Assembly: GCF_001679925.1 (NCBI RefSeq)
Contig: NZ_LYUZ01000068.1
Span: 1-58,467, forward strand
Origin: Leisingera sp. JC1
Lineage (GTDB): Bacteria > Pseudomonadota > Alphaproteobacteria > Rhodobacterales > Rhodobacteraceae
DNA: 58,467 nt
Reading direction: 5' to 3'
Numbering within the stretch: the stretch's first letter is position 1; every line of letters starts with the position of its first letter. Shown here piece by piece: positions 38,954 to 47,882 of the stretch. The notes under the pieces are model-generated. The model made no database searches and was not told the origin of the DNA. It saw nothing but the letters and a program-made list of their open reading frames with translations. Both the position numbers and the translations under genes were made by a program.

Positions 38954-40460
38954 GGCGGCTGCCGCCGGGGTGATGCTGGCAGGCAGCGCGCTTGCCAACG
39001 AACCGCTAGCGGCAATTGACTGGCTGAACCAGCCGGCACCCCGGGACGGGCTGCCGGGCACGGTGCTGCTGGAACCGCCCGTCGCGGGAACCGCTGCTTT
39101 GCCCCAAATATCCGTCACGCCGCTGGAAACCTTGCTGCCTCCGGTCGGGCTGGTGCCTGCTGCCGCAACCGGCCTGCCTGCCGACCTTTGGCGCGGCAGT
39201 TCCGCCGATGACATCACCCATCTGATCGAAACCGTGCCGGTGCGCGGCAGCCCGGCGATGCAGGCGCTGCTGTTCACCCTGCTATTGTCGGAAACCCGCC
39301 CGCCCGCCGCCACCGGCGACCGCATCCTGCTGGCCCGGCTCGACCGGCTGCTGGCACTGGGGGCCACCGATCCCTCGCAGGCACTGGTGGAACACGCAGG
39401 CCCGGCGGACAGCAAGGACCGCTTTTCCCGCTGGTTCGACGCCACCCTGCTCACCGGCAGCGAGGATGCCTCTTGCGCGGCTCTCACCGCGTCGCCGCAT
39501 CTGTCGGACAGCTACGCCGTGCGGATTTTCTGCGCAGCCCGGCGCGGCGACTGGCCGACCGCGGCGCTGATGCTGGAAACGGCCCACGCGCTGGAGCTGC
39601 TGCCCAAGGATCAGATGGATCTGCTCGACAGGTTCCTGAATCCGGACCTGTTCGAACTGGCCCCGCCGCTGCGCCGCCCGGCGCATCCTGACCCGCTGAC
39701 CTTCCGGCTGTTTGAAACCATTGGCGAGAGCATGCCGACCGCCCCGCTGCCGCCGGCCTTTGCCGCCGCTGACCTGCGCGACATTGCCGGCTGGAAGGCG
39801 CAGCTGGAAGCCGCAGAGCGGCTGTCCCGCGCCGGCGCGCTCAACCCGAACCAGTATCTGGGCCTGTTCAGCGCCCGCAAACCCGCCGCCTCCGGCGGTA
39901 TCTGGGACCGGGTCTCGGCGGTGCAGAAACTCGAAGACGACCTGAGTTCCGGCAGCCCTGACGCCATTGCCAGATCCCTGCCCCGCGCCTGGAAGGCCAT
40001 GCAGGAAGCCGGCACCGAAACCGTCTTTGCGGATCTCTTTGCCGAGCCGCTGGCGCGCGCAGAACTGACAGGGCCAGCGGCACAGCTTGCCTGGCGGATC
40101 CGACTGCTGTCACCGACTTACGAAACCGCCGCCCATGACGCACAGGCCTCAGGCGCGGCCGATCATTTCCTGGCGGCCCTTGCCCAGGGCCGCCCCGGCG
40201 ATGCCGCCGCGCCTTCGCCGCTGGCAGACGCCATTTCGCTGGGGTTTGCCGCGGAGGCCGCCGCCCCGCCTGCCATCCGCCGGCTGCTGGACAACGGCCA
40301 GCTTGGCGAGGCAATTTTGCGCAGCATGAGTTTGTTTGCCCAGGGTGCCGACGGCAATCTTGGCGACCTCAGCGCCGCCCTCGCCGCCTTCCGCGCCGTC
40401 GGCCTGGAGGACACCGCCCGCCGCGCCGCCCTTCAGCTGATGCTGCTGGAGCACGGCTGA
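38943..40460 (+). CDS. Exported protein of unknown function between aroK and xerD
   Basis: This is a 505-residue protein with a short signal peptide (AAAAGVMLAGSALA, cut near residue 19). The mature part is rich in Ala, Leu and Pro and looks mostly helical, with repeated amphipathic pairs (AVRIFCAARRGDWPTAALML, AAQLAWRIRLLSP). It may form a TPR-like or solenoid fold, but I see no clear TPR consensus and no catalytic motif. It overlaps the small membrane-peptide gene and ends one base before xerD. I do not recognise the family. Confidence 0.85.
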   Translation: MRIKAAAAGVMLAGSALANEPLAAIDWLNQPAPRDGLPGTVLLEPPVAGTAALPQISVTPLETLLPPVGLVPAAATGLPADLWRGSSADDITHLIETVPVRGSPAMQALLFTLLLSETRPPAATGDRILLARLDRLLALGATDPSQALVEHAGPADSKDRFSRWFDATLLTGSEDASCAALTASPHLSDSYAVRIFCAARRGDWPTAALMLETAHALELLPKDQMDLLDRFLNPDLFELAPPLRRPAHPDPLTFRLFETIGESMPTAPLPPAFAAADLRDIAGWKAQLEAAERLSRAGALNPNQYLGLFSARKPAASGGIWDRVSAVQKLEDDLSSGSPDAIARSLPRAWKAMQEAGTETVFADLFAEPLARAELTGPAAQLAWRIRLLSPTYETAAHDAQASGAADHFLAALAQGRPGDAAAPSPLADAISLGFAAEAAAPPAIRRLLDNGQLGEAILRSMSLFAQGADGNLGDLSAALAAFRAVGLEDTARRAALQLMLLEHG

Positions 40461-40461
40461 C

Positions 40462-41403
40462 ATGGCAGCCCCGCGCGACAATTACCAGTGGATCTCCACT
40501 TTCCTGGATGCCCAGGCGGCGGAAACCGGCGCCTCGCAGAACACGCTCCTGGCTTATGGCCGCGACCTCAAGGATCTGACCGCCTGGCTGGAGCACTGCA
40601 AACTGGGCTTTCTGACTGCCAGCCAGGACGATATTGAGGCCTATCTGATCAACTGCGACGCCCAGGGCCTCGCCCGCGCCACCCGCGCCCGGCGGCTGTC
40701 TGCCGTCAAGCAGATCTACCGTTTCGCATTTGAAGAAGGCTGGCGCGAAGACAATCCCGCCATTCAGATCCGCGGCCCCGGACGGGAAAAGCGGCTGCCG
40801 AAGACCCTCGAGGTGATCGAAGTCGACCGCCTGCTGGACGCTGCCCGCCAAACCGGCCGCAGCGAAGGCGACCGGCTGCGCAATACCTGTCTGATGGAGC
40901 TGCTCTATGCCACCGGCATGCGGGTCACCGAACTGGTCTCGCTGCCGGTATCCGCCGCCCGCGGCGACCCGCGGATGCTGCTGATCCTGGGCAAGGGCGG
41001 CAAGGAACGCATGGTGCCGCTGTCGCCGCCTGCGCGCGAAGCACTGGCGCAATGGCTGCTGGTACGCGACGGCGCCGAAGCAGAGCGCGAAGCCAAGGGG
41101 CACCCGCCCTCGCGCTTCCTGTTTCCGTCCCGCGGCAAATCCGGCCATCTGACCCGCCACCGCTTCTATCTGCTGATCAAGGAACTGGCGGTGACCGGCG
41201 GCATCTCCCCGGATAAGGTGACACCGCACACCCTGCGCCACGCCTTTGCCACCCACCTCTTGGCAAACGGCGCCGATCTGCGCGCGATCCAGGCGCTCTT
41301 GGGCCACGCCGACATCGCCACCACCGAAATCTACACCCATGTTCTGGACGCTCGGCTGCAGGAACTGGTGCTGGAACACCACCCCCTTGCCAAGCGCGGC
41401 TGA
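40462..41403 (+). CDS. xerD: Tyrosine recombinase XerD
   Basis: XerD, with XerC, resolves chromosome dimers at dif during division. The 313-residue protein has the N-terminal core-binding SAM-like domain (ISTFLDAQAAETGASQNTL). The catalytic set is Arg in ATGMRVTELVSL, Lys in GKGGKERMVPL, HxxR in PHTLRHAFATHLL, His in LGHADIATTEIY and Tyr in EIYTHV. XerC is not in the window, so XerD against XerC rests on overall pattern and place. It begins one base after the 505-residue exported protein. Confidence 0.92.
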   Translation: MAAPRDNYQWISTFLDAQAAETGASQNTLLAYGRDLKDLTAWLEHCKLGFLTASQDDIEAYLINCDAQGLARATRARRLSAVKQIYRFAFEEGWREDNPAIQIRGPGREKRLPKTLEVIEVDRLLDAARQTGRSEGDRLRNTCLMELLYATGMRVTELVSLPVSAARGDPRMLLILGKGGKERMVPLSPPAREALAQWLLVRDGAEAEREAKGHPPSRFLFPSRGKSGHLTRHRFYLLIKELAVTGGISPDKVTPHTLRHAFATHLLANGADLRAIQALLGHADIATTEIYTHVLDARLQELVLEHHPLAKRG

Positions 41404-41479
41404 CCGCAGCGCTTGAAGCGGCGGGGCTAAGGCCCCATAAATACAGCGAACAATCAACAGACCGGACATCTGCCCTCTC

Positions 41480-42790
41480 ATGGACACCGCCTCCACCGTT
41501 CTCGACAGCGCCTTCTGGACCACTGCCGGGGCTATCGTGCTGCTACTCGTCTTTTCCGGCTTCTTTTCCGGCTCGGAAACGGCGCTGACCGCCGCGTCGC
41601 GCGGCAAGCTGCGCGCCCAGGCCGACAAGGGCTCCCGCGGTGCTCAGCGCGCGCTGTTCATTACCGAAGACAATGAGCGCCTGATCGGTTCGGTCCTGCT
41701 GGGCAACAACGTCGTCAACATCCTCGCAGCCTCGCTCGCCACCGCGCTCTTCACCCGGATTTTCGGTGAAGGCGGTGTCGCGATGGCAACGCTGGTGATG
41801 ACCCTCCTGGTGCTGGTCTTTGCCGAGGTTCTGCCCAAGACATACGCCATTTCCAACGCCGAGAAGGCCGCCTCGGCGGTATCTGCACCGATCAGCATCC
41901 TCGTCATGATCCTGTCGCCTGTCGTGGGCGCGGTGCGGCTGTTCGTACGCGGCGTGCTGCGCGTCTTCGGCGTGCAGATTGACCCCGACAGCCACATCAT
42001 GGCGGTGCGCGAGGAAATCGCAGGCGCCCTGCAGCTGGGCCATTCCGAGGGCGTGGTGGAAAAGGAAGACCGCGACCGCATCCTTGGCGCGCTAGACCTC
42101 TCCGACCGCTTTGTCGAGGAGATCATGCTGCACCGTTCCAACATCGAGATGATCGACGCGGATGCAGAGCCTGAGACCATCCTGGAGCAATGCCTGCAAA
42201 GCCAGCACACCCGCCTGCCCGTTTTCCGCGGCGAGCAGGAGAACATCATCGGCGTGGTTCACGCCAAGGACCTGTTCCGGGCCATGTATGAGCAGGCCGG
42301 CGGCGCAGGCGGGGATTCCGACCAGCTGAAAACCTTCGACGTCGCCCAGGTCGCCAAAGCCCCGTATTTCATCCCCGAAACCACCACGCTGGACGAGCAG
42401 ATGCGCCAGTTCCTGCGAATGCGTTCGCATTTTGCACTGGTGGTGGATGAATACGGCGCCCTGCAGGGGCTGATCACGCTGGAGGACATCCTCGAAGAAA
42501 TCGTTGGCGAGATCACCGACGAATTCGACCCGGCAGAGGAAAGCGCTGCCCGGAAGACCGCCGACGGATCCTATCTGGTCGAGGGTGCCACCACCATCCG
42601 CGACCTGAATCGGGCCACCGAATGGAGCCTGCCGGATGACGAGGCCAACACCGTCGCAGGGCTGGTGATCCACGAGGCGCAGATGATCCCGGTCAAGGGC
42701 CAGGTGTTCTCCTTCCACGGCTTCCGCTTCGAAGTCACCGCGCGCGAAGGCAACCGCGTGACTGAGCTGAAGATCCGGCCGCTCTCTTGA
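41480..42790 (+). CDS. CNNM/CBS-domain hemolysin-family (CorB/CorC-like) membrane protein
   Basis: This 436-residue protein is of the type linked to Mg/Co export or tolerance. It has an N-terminal CNNM/DUF21 membrane domain with FFSGSETALTAASRGKLR, LLGNNVVNILAAS and VFAEVLPKTYAI (about 10-190). A CBS pair follows (about 205-335; TRLPVFRGEQENIIGVVHAK, HFALVVDEYGALQGLITLED), then a C-terminal CorC_HlyC domain (VAGLVIHEAQMIPVKGQV). The older 'hemolysin' name does not imply toxicity. It probably continues the xerD-led run. Confidence 0.9.
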   Translation: MDTASTVLDSAFWTTAGAIVLLLVFSGFFSGSETALTAASRGKLRAQADKGSRGAQRALFITEDNERLIGSVLLGNNVVNILAASLATALFTRIFGEGGVAMATLVMTLLVLVFAEVLPKTYAISNAEKAASAVSAPISILVMILSPVVGAVRLFVRGVLRVFGVQIDPDSHIMAVREEIAGALQLGHSEGVVEKEDRDRILGALDLSDRFVEEIMLHRSNIEMIDADAEPETILEQCLQSQHTRLPVFRGEQENIIGVVHAKDLFRAMYEQAGGAGGDSDQLKTFDVAQVAKAPYFIPETTTLDEQMRQFLRMRSHFALVVDEYGALQGLITLEDILEEIVGEITDEFDPAEESAARKTADGSYLVEGATTIRDLNRATEWSLPDDEANTVAGLVIHEAQMIPVKGQVFSFHGFRFEVTAREGNRVTELKIRPLS

Positions 42791-42803
42791 CGGGAGGCCG
42801 GCA

Positions 42804-44438
42804 ATGACCCGTGCAGCTCTGATGGCCTGGGGCTGGTTCGACAGCATCGTGCTGGAACTGTTCCGGCAGCTGCGCTGGTCCTTCCTGCCGCCGCTGCTGA
42901 TATACTTCGCCTATGGCGCGCAGGGCATCAGCACCGTTGCCGCCTCGTTCTACGTCAAAGAATACCTCGACCTCTCCGCGGCCTTCCTCGCAGGTCTCGC
43001 GTTCTGGGTCGGGCTGCCCTGGGCGCTGAAGATGCCGCTGGGTCATCTGGTCGACCTGATATGGCGCTGGAAATACCTCTTGATCCTTGCAGGCGCTGCG
43101 CTGATGGGTGCCAGCTATGGCATCCTCGCCGCCATCGTTCTGCACCCGGACACGATGGGCGCGCTGATGCCGCTCAATGCCTGGTACGTCACCGCCGCCC
43201 TGCTGGCTCCCTGCGGCTTCGTGCTGCAGGACGTGGTGGCGGACGCCATGTCGGTAGAGGCCGTGCCGCATTTGGATGCCCAGGGCAATCCCCTGCCCGA
43301 GGCAGAAACCAAGTCTCTGCACACCACCATGCAGACCTTCGGCCGCATCGCACTGATCGGCGGTTCCAGCGCCGCTGCCGCGTTGAACGTTGCCCTGTTC
43401 GACGGTGCCGATGCCATGCCCCAGGCCGACAAAGGCGCGCTTTACGGCTTTGTCTTCACCCTCGCCCTTTTTATCCCGGTCATTTCGCTTTCCGGCGTGG
43501 CTCTGGCGATCTGGCAGAAATGGCGCAAGGCCGCCGCTCTGCGCCGCGAAGGCTTGGCCGAAGCCGACATCCGCAGCCGCATCGAGCCGCCCCGCGACCA
43601 GGTGACCCCGAACCACTGGTATTTCATTGGCGGAGGCGCCTTTGTTGCGCTGTCGCTCACCGTGGGCCTCGGCGATGTTCCCTACTCGCAGGAAATCGTC
43701 TTTGCCGGATCCATGGCCATCGTGCTGTTCCTGATGCGCCAGCTGGTCGCGGTACTGCCAACGGACCACGCCCGCGCCCTCATCGGCACCGCCATCATCA
43801 TCTTTGTCTACCGAGCAACGCCGCTCCGCGGCCCTGGCGCCACCTGGTTCGAGATCGACGTGCTGGGCTTTGATCAGCAGTTCCTGTCGGTCCTGTCCCT
43901 GATCACTTCCCTGCTGACGCTCGCGGGCATGCTGATCTTCCGCCCGCTGATGGCCAGCCGCCCCATCGCCTGGATCGTTGCCTTCCTGGCGATCACAGAG
44001 GCTGTCCTCAGCCTGCCCAACATCGCGCTGTACTACGGCGCCCACCACTGGACCGCGGCTATGACCGGCGGCGTGGTCGATGCCCGCTTCATTGCCATCG
44101 TCGACACCGCGGTGGAATCGCCGCTGGGCCAGGTCGCGATGATCCCGATGCTCGCCTGGATCGCCCGCAACGCGCCCTCCGGGCTCAAGGCCACCTTCTT
44201 TGCGGTCATGGCCTCCTTCACCAATCTGGCGCTCTCGGCCTCCAGCCTGGGCACCAAATACCTGAACGAGATCTTCGTTGTGACCCGCGAAGTCACAGAT
44301 TCGGCAGGTGCCGTCACCACGCCCGCGGACTATTCCCAGCTGGGGATGCTCCTGATCACCGTTGGCGTCATTCTCCTGGCAGCCCCGCTCACCGCGATTT
44401 TCCTCATCCAGAACAGCCGCTTCCGCACCTCCGAATAA
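42804..44438 (+). CDS. MFS-type transporter resembling the BT1 folate-biopterin family
   Basis: This 544-residue polytopic membrane protein has about 12 hydrophobic segments. Near residue 70 the run FWVGLPWALKMPLGHLVDLI resembles the PW-x-K-P-x-x-G-x-x-(S/V)-D signature of BT1-type folate/pteridine carriers. The motif CGFVLQDVVADAMSVE fits the same family's LQDV(V/A)AD block. Substrate is unknown; related bacterial members are not well studied. A good GGGAGG ribosome site and a 13-base gap link it to the CorC-like gene. A terminator follows. Confidence 0.65.
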   Translation: MTRAALMAWGWFDSIVLELFRQLRWSFLPPLLIYFAYGAQGISTVAASFYVKEYLDLSAAFLAGLAFWVGLPWALKMPLGHLVDLIWRWKYLLILAGAALMGASYGILAAIVLHPDTMGALMPLNAWYVTAALLAPCGFVLQDVVADAMSVEAVPHLDAQGNPLPEAETKSLHTTMQTFGRIALIGGSSAAAALNVALFDGADAMPQADKGALYGFVFTLALFIPVISLSGVALAIWQKWRKAAALRREGLAEADIRSRIEPPRDQVTPNHWYFIGGGAFVALSLTVGLGDVPYSQEIVFAGSMAIVLFLMRQLVAVLPTDHARALIGTAIIIFVYRATPLRGPGATWFEIDVLGFDQQFLSVLSLITSLLTLAGMLIFRPLMASRPIAWIVAFLAITEAVLSLPNIALYYGAHHWTAAMTGGVVDARFIAIVDTAVESPLGQVAMIPMLAWIARNAPSGLKATFFAVMASFTNLALSASSLGTKYLNEIFVVTREVTDSAGAVTTPADYSQLGMLLITVGVILLAAPLTAIFLIQNSRFRTSE

Positions 44439-44454
44439 CCACGCAGCCCATAAG

Positions 44455-44474
44455 CGGCACGCCATGCCGTTTTT
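44455..44474 (+). terminator. Short terminator after BT1-like gene
   Basis: CGGCA/TGCCG with a 5-base loop, extended by A-T and G-T pairs, is followed by five Ts. Confidence 0.55.
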
Positions 44475-44534
44475 CTTCTGGACTACTGTTCACTTATGTC
44501 CAGAATGCAGGAAACGCCAATCAGGGAGGCCCAC

Positions 44535-46952
44535 ATGAAAACCACCACCCGCGTGGCAGTGATCGGCGGCGGCGTCGTCGGCTGCTCTGTCCTCTACCAC
44601 CTGACCAAGCTCGGCTGGTCCGACGTCATGCTGATCGAACGCTCCGAGCTGACCAGCGGCTCCACCTGGCACGCCGCGGGCGGTTTCCACACCCTCAATG
44701 GTGATACCAACATGGCCGCCCTGCAGGGCTACACCATCAAGCTCTATAAAGAGCTGGAAGAGATCACTGGCATGTCCTGCGGGTTGCACCACGTCGGCGG
44801 CGTCACCCTGGCGGAAACCCAGGAACGCTTCGACATGCTGAAGGCCGAACGCGCCAAGCACCGCTTCATGGGGCTGGAAACCGAAATCGTCTCCCCCGAG
44901 GAGATCAAGAAAATCGCCCCCGTCACCAACGTGGACGGCATCATCGGCGGGTTGTACGACCCGCTGGACGGCCACCTCGACCCCTCCGGCACCACCCACG
45001 CCTATGCCAAGGCCGCGCGCATGGGCGGCGCCACGATTGAAACCCACTGCAAGGTGATCGAGACCAACCAGCGCCCCGACGGCACCTGGGATGTGGTGAC
45101 GAACAAGGGCACCGTCCACGCCGAACATGTGGTCAACGCAGGCGGCCTCTGGGCGCGCGAGGTCGGCGCCATGGCCGGTGTTTACTTCCCGCTGCACCCG
45201 ATGGAGCACCAGTATATCGTCACCGATGAGGTGCCGATGATCGCCGAGATCATCGACGGCGGCGGCGAGCATCCGCATGTGATGGACCCGGCCGGCGAAA
45301 GCTACCTTCGCCAGGAGGGCCGCGGCCTTTGCATCGGCTTCTACGAGCAGCCCTGCAAGCCCTGGGCGGTGGACGGCACCCCCTGGGACTTCGGCCACGA
45401 GCTGCTTCCCGATGATTTCGACAAGATCGAGGACTCGATCGCCTTTGCCTACAAACGCTTCCCGGCGCTGGAGGCCGCAGGCGTCAAATCCGTAATCCAC
45501 GGCCCCTTCACCTTTGCCCCCGACGGCAACCCGCTGGTCGGCCCGGTGCCCGGCATGCGCAACTACTGGTCCGCCTGCGCGGTCATGGCTGGCTTCTCCC
45601 AGGGCGGCGGCGTCGGCCTGATGCTAGCCCAGTGGATGGTCGAGGGCGAATGCGAGCGAGACACATTCGCGATGGACTGCGCCCGCTTCGGCGACTGGAT
45701 CACCCCGGGCTACACCCGCCCCAAAGTCATTGAAAACTATCAGAAACGCTTCTCCATCGCCTACCCGAACGAGGAGCTGCCCGCGGCGCGCCCGTTCCGC
45801 ACCACCCCGATGTACGACATCTTTGATGGCATGGGCGCGGTCTGGGGCGCGCAATACGGCATGGAGGTCCCGAACTACTTCGCGACAGGCGACGAGCCGC
45901 GGTATGAGACCCCGTCGTTCCGCCGCTCCAACGCCTTCGAGGCCGCCGCGCGCGAGGTCAAGGCCGTGCGCGAAAACGTGGGCATCAACGAGGTACACAA
46001 CTTCGGCAGGTACCTGGTAAAGGGCGCCGGCGCCCGCGCCTGGCTCGACCGCATCATGGCGGGCCGGGTGCCGCAGCCGGGCCGCCTGTCGCTGACCCCG
46101 ATGCTGTCGCCCAAGGGCCGTCTGATCGGCGATTTCACCATCTCCTGCCTGTCAGAGGACGAGTTCCAGCTCACCGCCTCCTACGGCTCGCAGGCCTACC
46201 ACATGCGCTGGTTCCTGCAGAACCTGGACGACGGCGTGAGCTTGGACAACATCTCCGACACCCGCAACGGCTTCCAGATCGCTGGCCCCAAGGCACGCGA
46301 GGTCCTGCAAGCCTGCACCCGTCAGGACATCTCGGACATGCGCTTCATGGATGTGCGCCGCCTGACGGTGGGCATGGCCGACTGCATCGTGCAGCGGGTC
46401 AGCTACACTGGCGACCTCGGGTATGAGATCTACTGCGACCTGCCCAGCCAGCGCGCCCTGTGGGATGCGCTGTGGTCCGCTGGCCAGCCGCACGGCATGA
46501 AACCGTTTGGAATGCGGGCAATGATGTCGCTGCGCCTGGACAAATTCTTCGGCTCCTGGCTGCGGGAATTCTCGCCCGACTACACGGCCGCGGAGACCGG
46601 TCTGGACCGCTTCATCTCCTTCAAGAAGGAAGTGGACTTCATCGGCCGCGCTGCCGCTGAGGCCGAACGCGACGCAGGCCCTGCCCGCCAGCTCTGCGCC
46701 TTTGAGGTCGCGGCAGACGACGCCGATGTGGTAGCCTATGAACCGATCTGGCTCGACGGCGCGGTTGTCGGCTTCTGCACCTCCGGCGGCTATTCGCACC
46801 ATGCGCAGAAATCCATTGCGCTGGGGTTTGTCCCCACGGAGAAAGCCAGGGAAGGGCTGGAAGTGGAGATCGAAATCCTCGGTAAAATGTACAAGGCCCG
46901 GCTCATTACTGAGCCGCTGTTTGACGCCGACGGTGCCCGGATGCGCGGCTGA
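44535..46952 (+). CDS. GcvT-family FAD dehydrogenase (dimethylglycine/sarcosine dehydrogenase-like)
   Basis: This 805-residue enzyme joins an N-terminal DAO-type FAD domain to a C-terminal aminomethyltransferase (T-protein) domain. The pair oxidises an N-methyl group and passes the one-carbon unit to tetrahydrofolate. The FAD loop is VAVIGGGVVGCSVL (8-20). The motif SGSTWHAAGG holds H46, the position of covalent flavin in dimethylglycine dehydrogenase. C-terminal blocks FDIFDG-like PMYDIFDGMGAVWG, SYTGDLGYEIYCDLPSQ and FGMRAMMSLRLDKF belong to GcvT. ATG 44535 has an AGGGAGG site. Roseobacters carry many such genes for methylated amines; the exact substrate is open. Confidence 0.9.
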   Translation: MKTTTRVAVIGGGVVGCSVLYHLTKLGWSDVMLIERSELTSGSTWHAAGGFHTLNGDTNMAALQGYTIKLYKELEEITGMSCGLHHVGGVTLAETQERFDMLKAERAKHRFMGLETEIVSPEEIKKIAPVTNVDGIIGGLYDPLDGHLDPSGTTHAYAKAARMGGATIETHCKVIETNQRPDGTWDVVTNKGTVHAEHVVNAGGLWAREVGAMAGVYFPLHPMEHQYIVTDEVPMIAEIIDGGGEHPHVMDPAGESYLRQEGRGLCIGFYEQPCKPWAVDGTPWDFGHELLPDDFDKIEDSIAFAYKRFPALEAAGVKSVIHGPFTFAPDGNPLVGPVPGMRNYWSACAVMAGFSQGGGVGLMLAQWMVEGECERDTFAMDCARFGDWITPGYTRPKVIENYQKRFSIAYPNEELPAARPFRTTPMYDIFDGMGAVWGAQYGMEVPNYFATGDEPRYETPSFRRSNAFEAAAREVKAVRENVGINEVHNFGRYLVKGAGARAWLDRIMAGRVPQPGRLSLTPMLSPKGRLIGDFTISCLSEDEFQLTASYGSQAYHMRWFLQNLDDGVSLDNISDTRNGFQIAGPKAREVLQACTRQDISDMRFMDVRRLTVGMADCIVQRVSYTGDLGYEIYCDLPSQRALWDALWSAGQPHGMKPFGMRAMMSLRLDKFFGSWLREFSPDYTAAETGLDRFISFKKEVDFIGRAAAEAERDAGPARQLCAFEVAADDADVVAYEPIWLDGAVVGFCTSGGYSHHAQKSIALGFVPTEKAREGLEVEIEILGKMYKARLITEPLFDADGARMRG

Positions 46953-46966
46953 GTTTGAAAAACACC

Positions 46967-46998
46967 GGATTCAGGTCAGCCCGCCTGACCTGAATCCG
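46967..46998. repeat. 14-bp perfect stem-loop after GcvT-family gene
   Basis: CGGATTCAGGTCAG (46967-46980) and its exact complement (46985-46998) flank a CCGC loop, 14 bases after the stop. There is no T tract, so it may be an mRNA-stabilising hairpin, a weak terminator or an operator. Confidence 0.8.
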
Positions 46999-47065
46999 CC
47001 CTGTTGCCTAGGCAGCGCACGCTGACGCCGCGAAACTTGCGCAACACATACGTCAGTGCCGGCAC

Positions 47066-47108
47066 CCGAATGTTTCGCGCGCGAAACATTCGGTCAACCC
47101 TACTGACC
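47066..47108. repeat. 28-bp perfect palindrome with a second overlapping inverted repeat
   Basis: 47066-47093 is a perfect spacerless palindrome whose left half is CCGAATGTTTCGCG. Its end overlaps GGTCA (47092-47096), which pairs with TGACC (47104-47108). Both lie in the 252-base gap before the MobA-like gene and look like protein-binding sites. Confidence 0.8.
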
Positions 47109-47146
47109 TATGCGGCTTTCACTGGCCCTCGTCCTTCATCTTTGTA

Positions 47147-47166
47147 AAAATACTCCCGCCGGAGGC
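47147..47166 (+). repeat. Second copy of the intergenic motif at 2956-2975
   Basis: It matches the first copy at 18 of 20 positions in the same orientation. It lies about 40 bases before the MobA-like gene start. Confidence 0.5.
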
Positions 47167-47204
47167 ATCCGCCATCGCGGCCTAGAACCAAGGACCGGGG
47201 TTGC

Positions 47205-47786
47205 ATGACCGCCATCGCCATTCTCCTGCTCGCCGCCGGCGCGTCCTCGCGGATGCAGGGCTGTGACAAGCTGATGGAGGAGGTGGACGGCCAGCCCCTG
47301 CTCACCCTGATGTGCCGCCGCGCCGCGCTGACCGGCCTGCCGGTCTACGTCACTCTGCCAGGCCCATCCCACCCGCGGGCAGCCGCAACAGGCGATGCAA
47401 TCCAGGTTCCGGTGCCGGACGCGGCTGAGGGCATGGCCGCCTCCATCCGCCGCGGAACCGCCGCGCTGCCGGAAGGAACTGAGGCAGTGATGATCCTGCC
47501 CGCCGATATGCCGGAAGTGATGGCCCAGGACATGCTGCACCTTGCTGCGCATTTCAGCGGACAAGACAGCCCTGTCCTGCGCGCAACGGCAGAGGACGGC
47601 ACGCCGGGCCATCCGGTGCTGTTTCCGCAACGCTGTTTCAAAGCCCTGAGGACCTTGAGCGGAGATCAAGGCGCCCGCAGCGTCCTGAAGGCTGAGACGG
47701 TCCAGGCCATTCCGCTGCCTGGCCGCCGCGCGCTGACCGATCTGGACACGCCCGAAGACTGGGACGCCTGGCGCCGGAACCGCTGA
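47205..47786 (+). CDS. MobA/MocA-like nucleotidyltransferase
   Basis: This 193-residue protein has a GT-A-type fold of the molybdenum-cofactor nucleotidyltransferase group. It carries the signature LLLAAGASSRMQG with the trailing Lys of CDKLMEEVDGQPLL, then GMAASIRRG and MILPADMPEV, with the metal Asp. GHPVLFP and LTDLDTPEDW complete the pattern. MocA puts CMP on molybdopterin and MobA puts GMP; related proteins serve xanthine dehydrogenase. The absence of Mo-enzyme genes here leaves the reaction open. Upstream lies a cluster of inverted repeats. Confidence 0.85.
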   Translation: MTAIAILLLAAGASSRMQGCDKLMEEVDGQPLLTLMCRRAALTGLPVYVTLPGPSHPRAAATGDAIQVPVPDAAEGMAASIRRGTAALPEGTEAVMILPADMPEVMAQDMLHLAAHFSGQDSPVLRATAEDGTPGHPVLFPQRCFKALRTLSGDQGARSVLKAETVQAIPLPGRRALTDLDTPEDWDAWRRNR

Positions 47787-47805
47787 CATCCCCTGCAAAT
47801 GCAGA

Positions 47806-47832
47806 GAAGGCAGGGCACTAGACCCTGCCTTC
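47806..47832. terminator. Hairpin between convergent genes
   Basis: GAAGGCAGGG/CCCTGCCTTC with a 7-base loop lies between the MobA-like gene and the RTX gene. T runs are absent, so termination is likely but not certain. Confidence 0.55.
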
Positions 47833-47882
47833 CTGCGCTACGCTCTTATCCACCGCCTCCCCCAAGACGGCAGCTGCACCTT

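Noticed and set aside
42735-44465. 576-codon minus-strand open frame
   Set aside because: It is antisense to the BT1-like transporter. Its composition is like other shadow frames, with no membrane or domain pattern.
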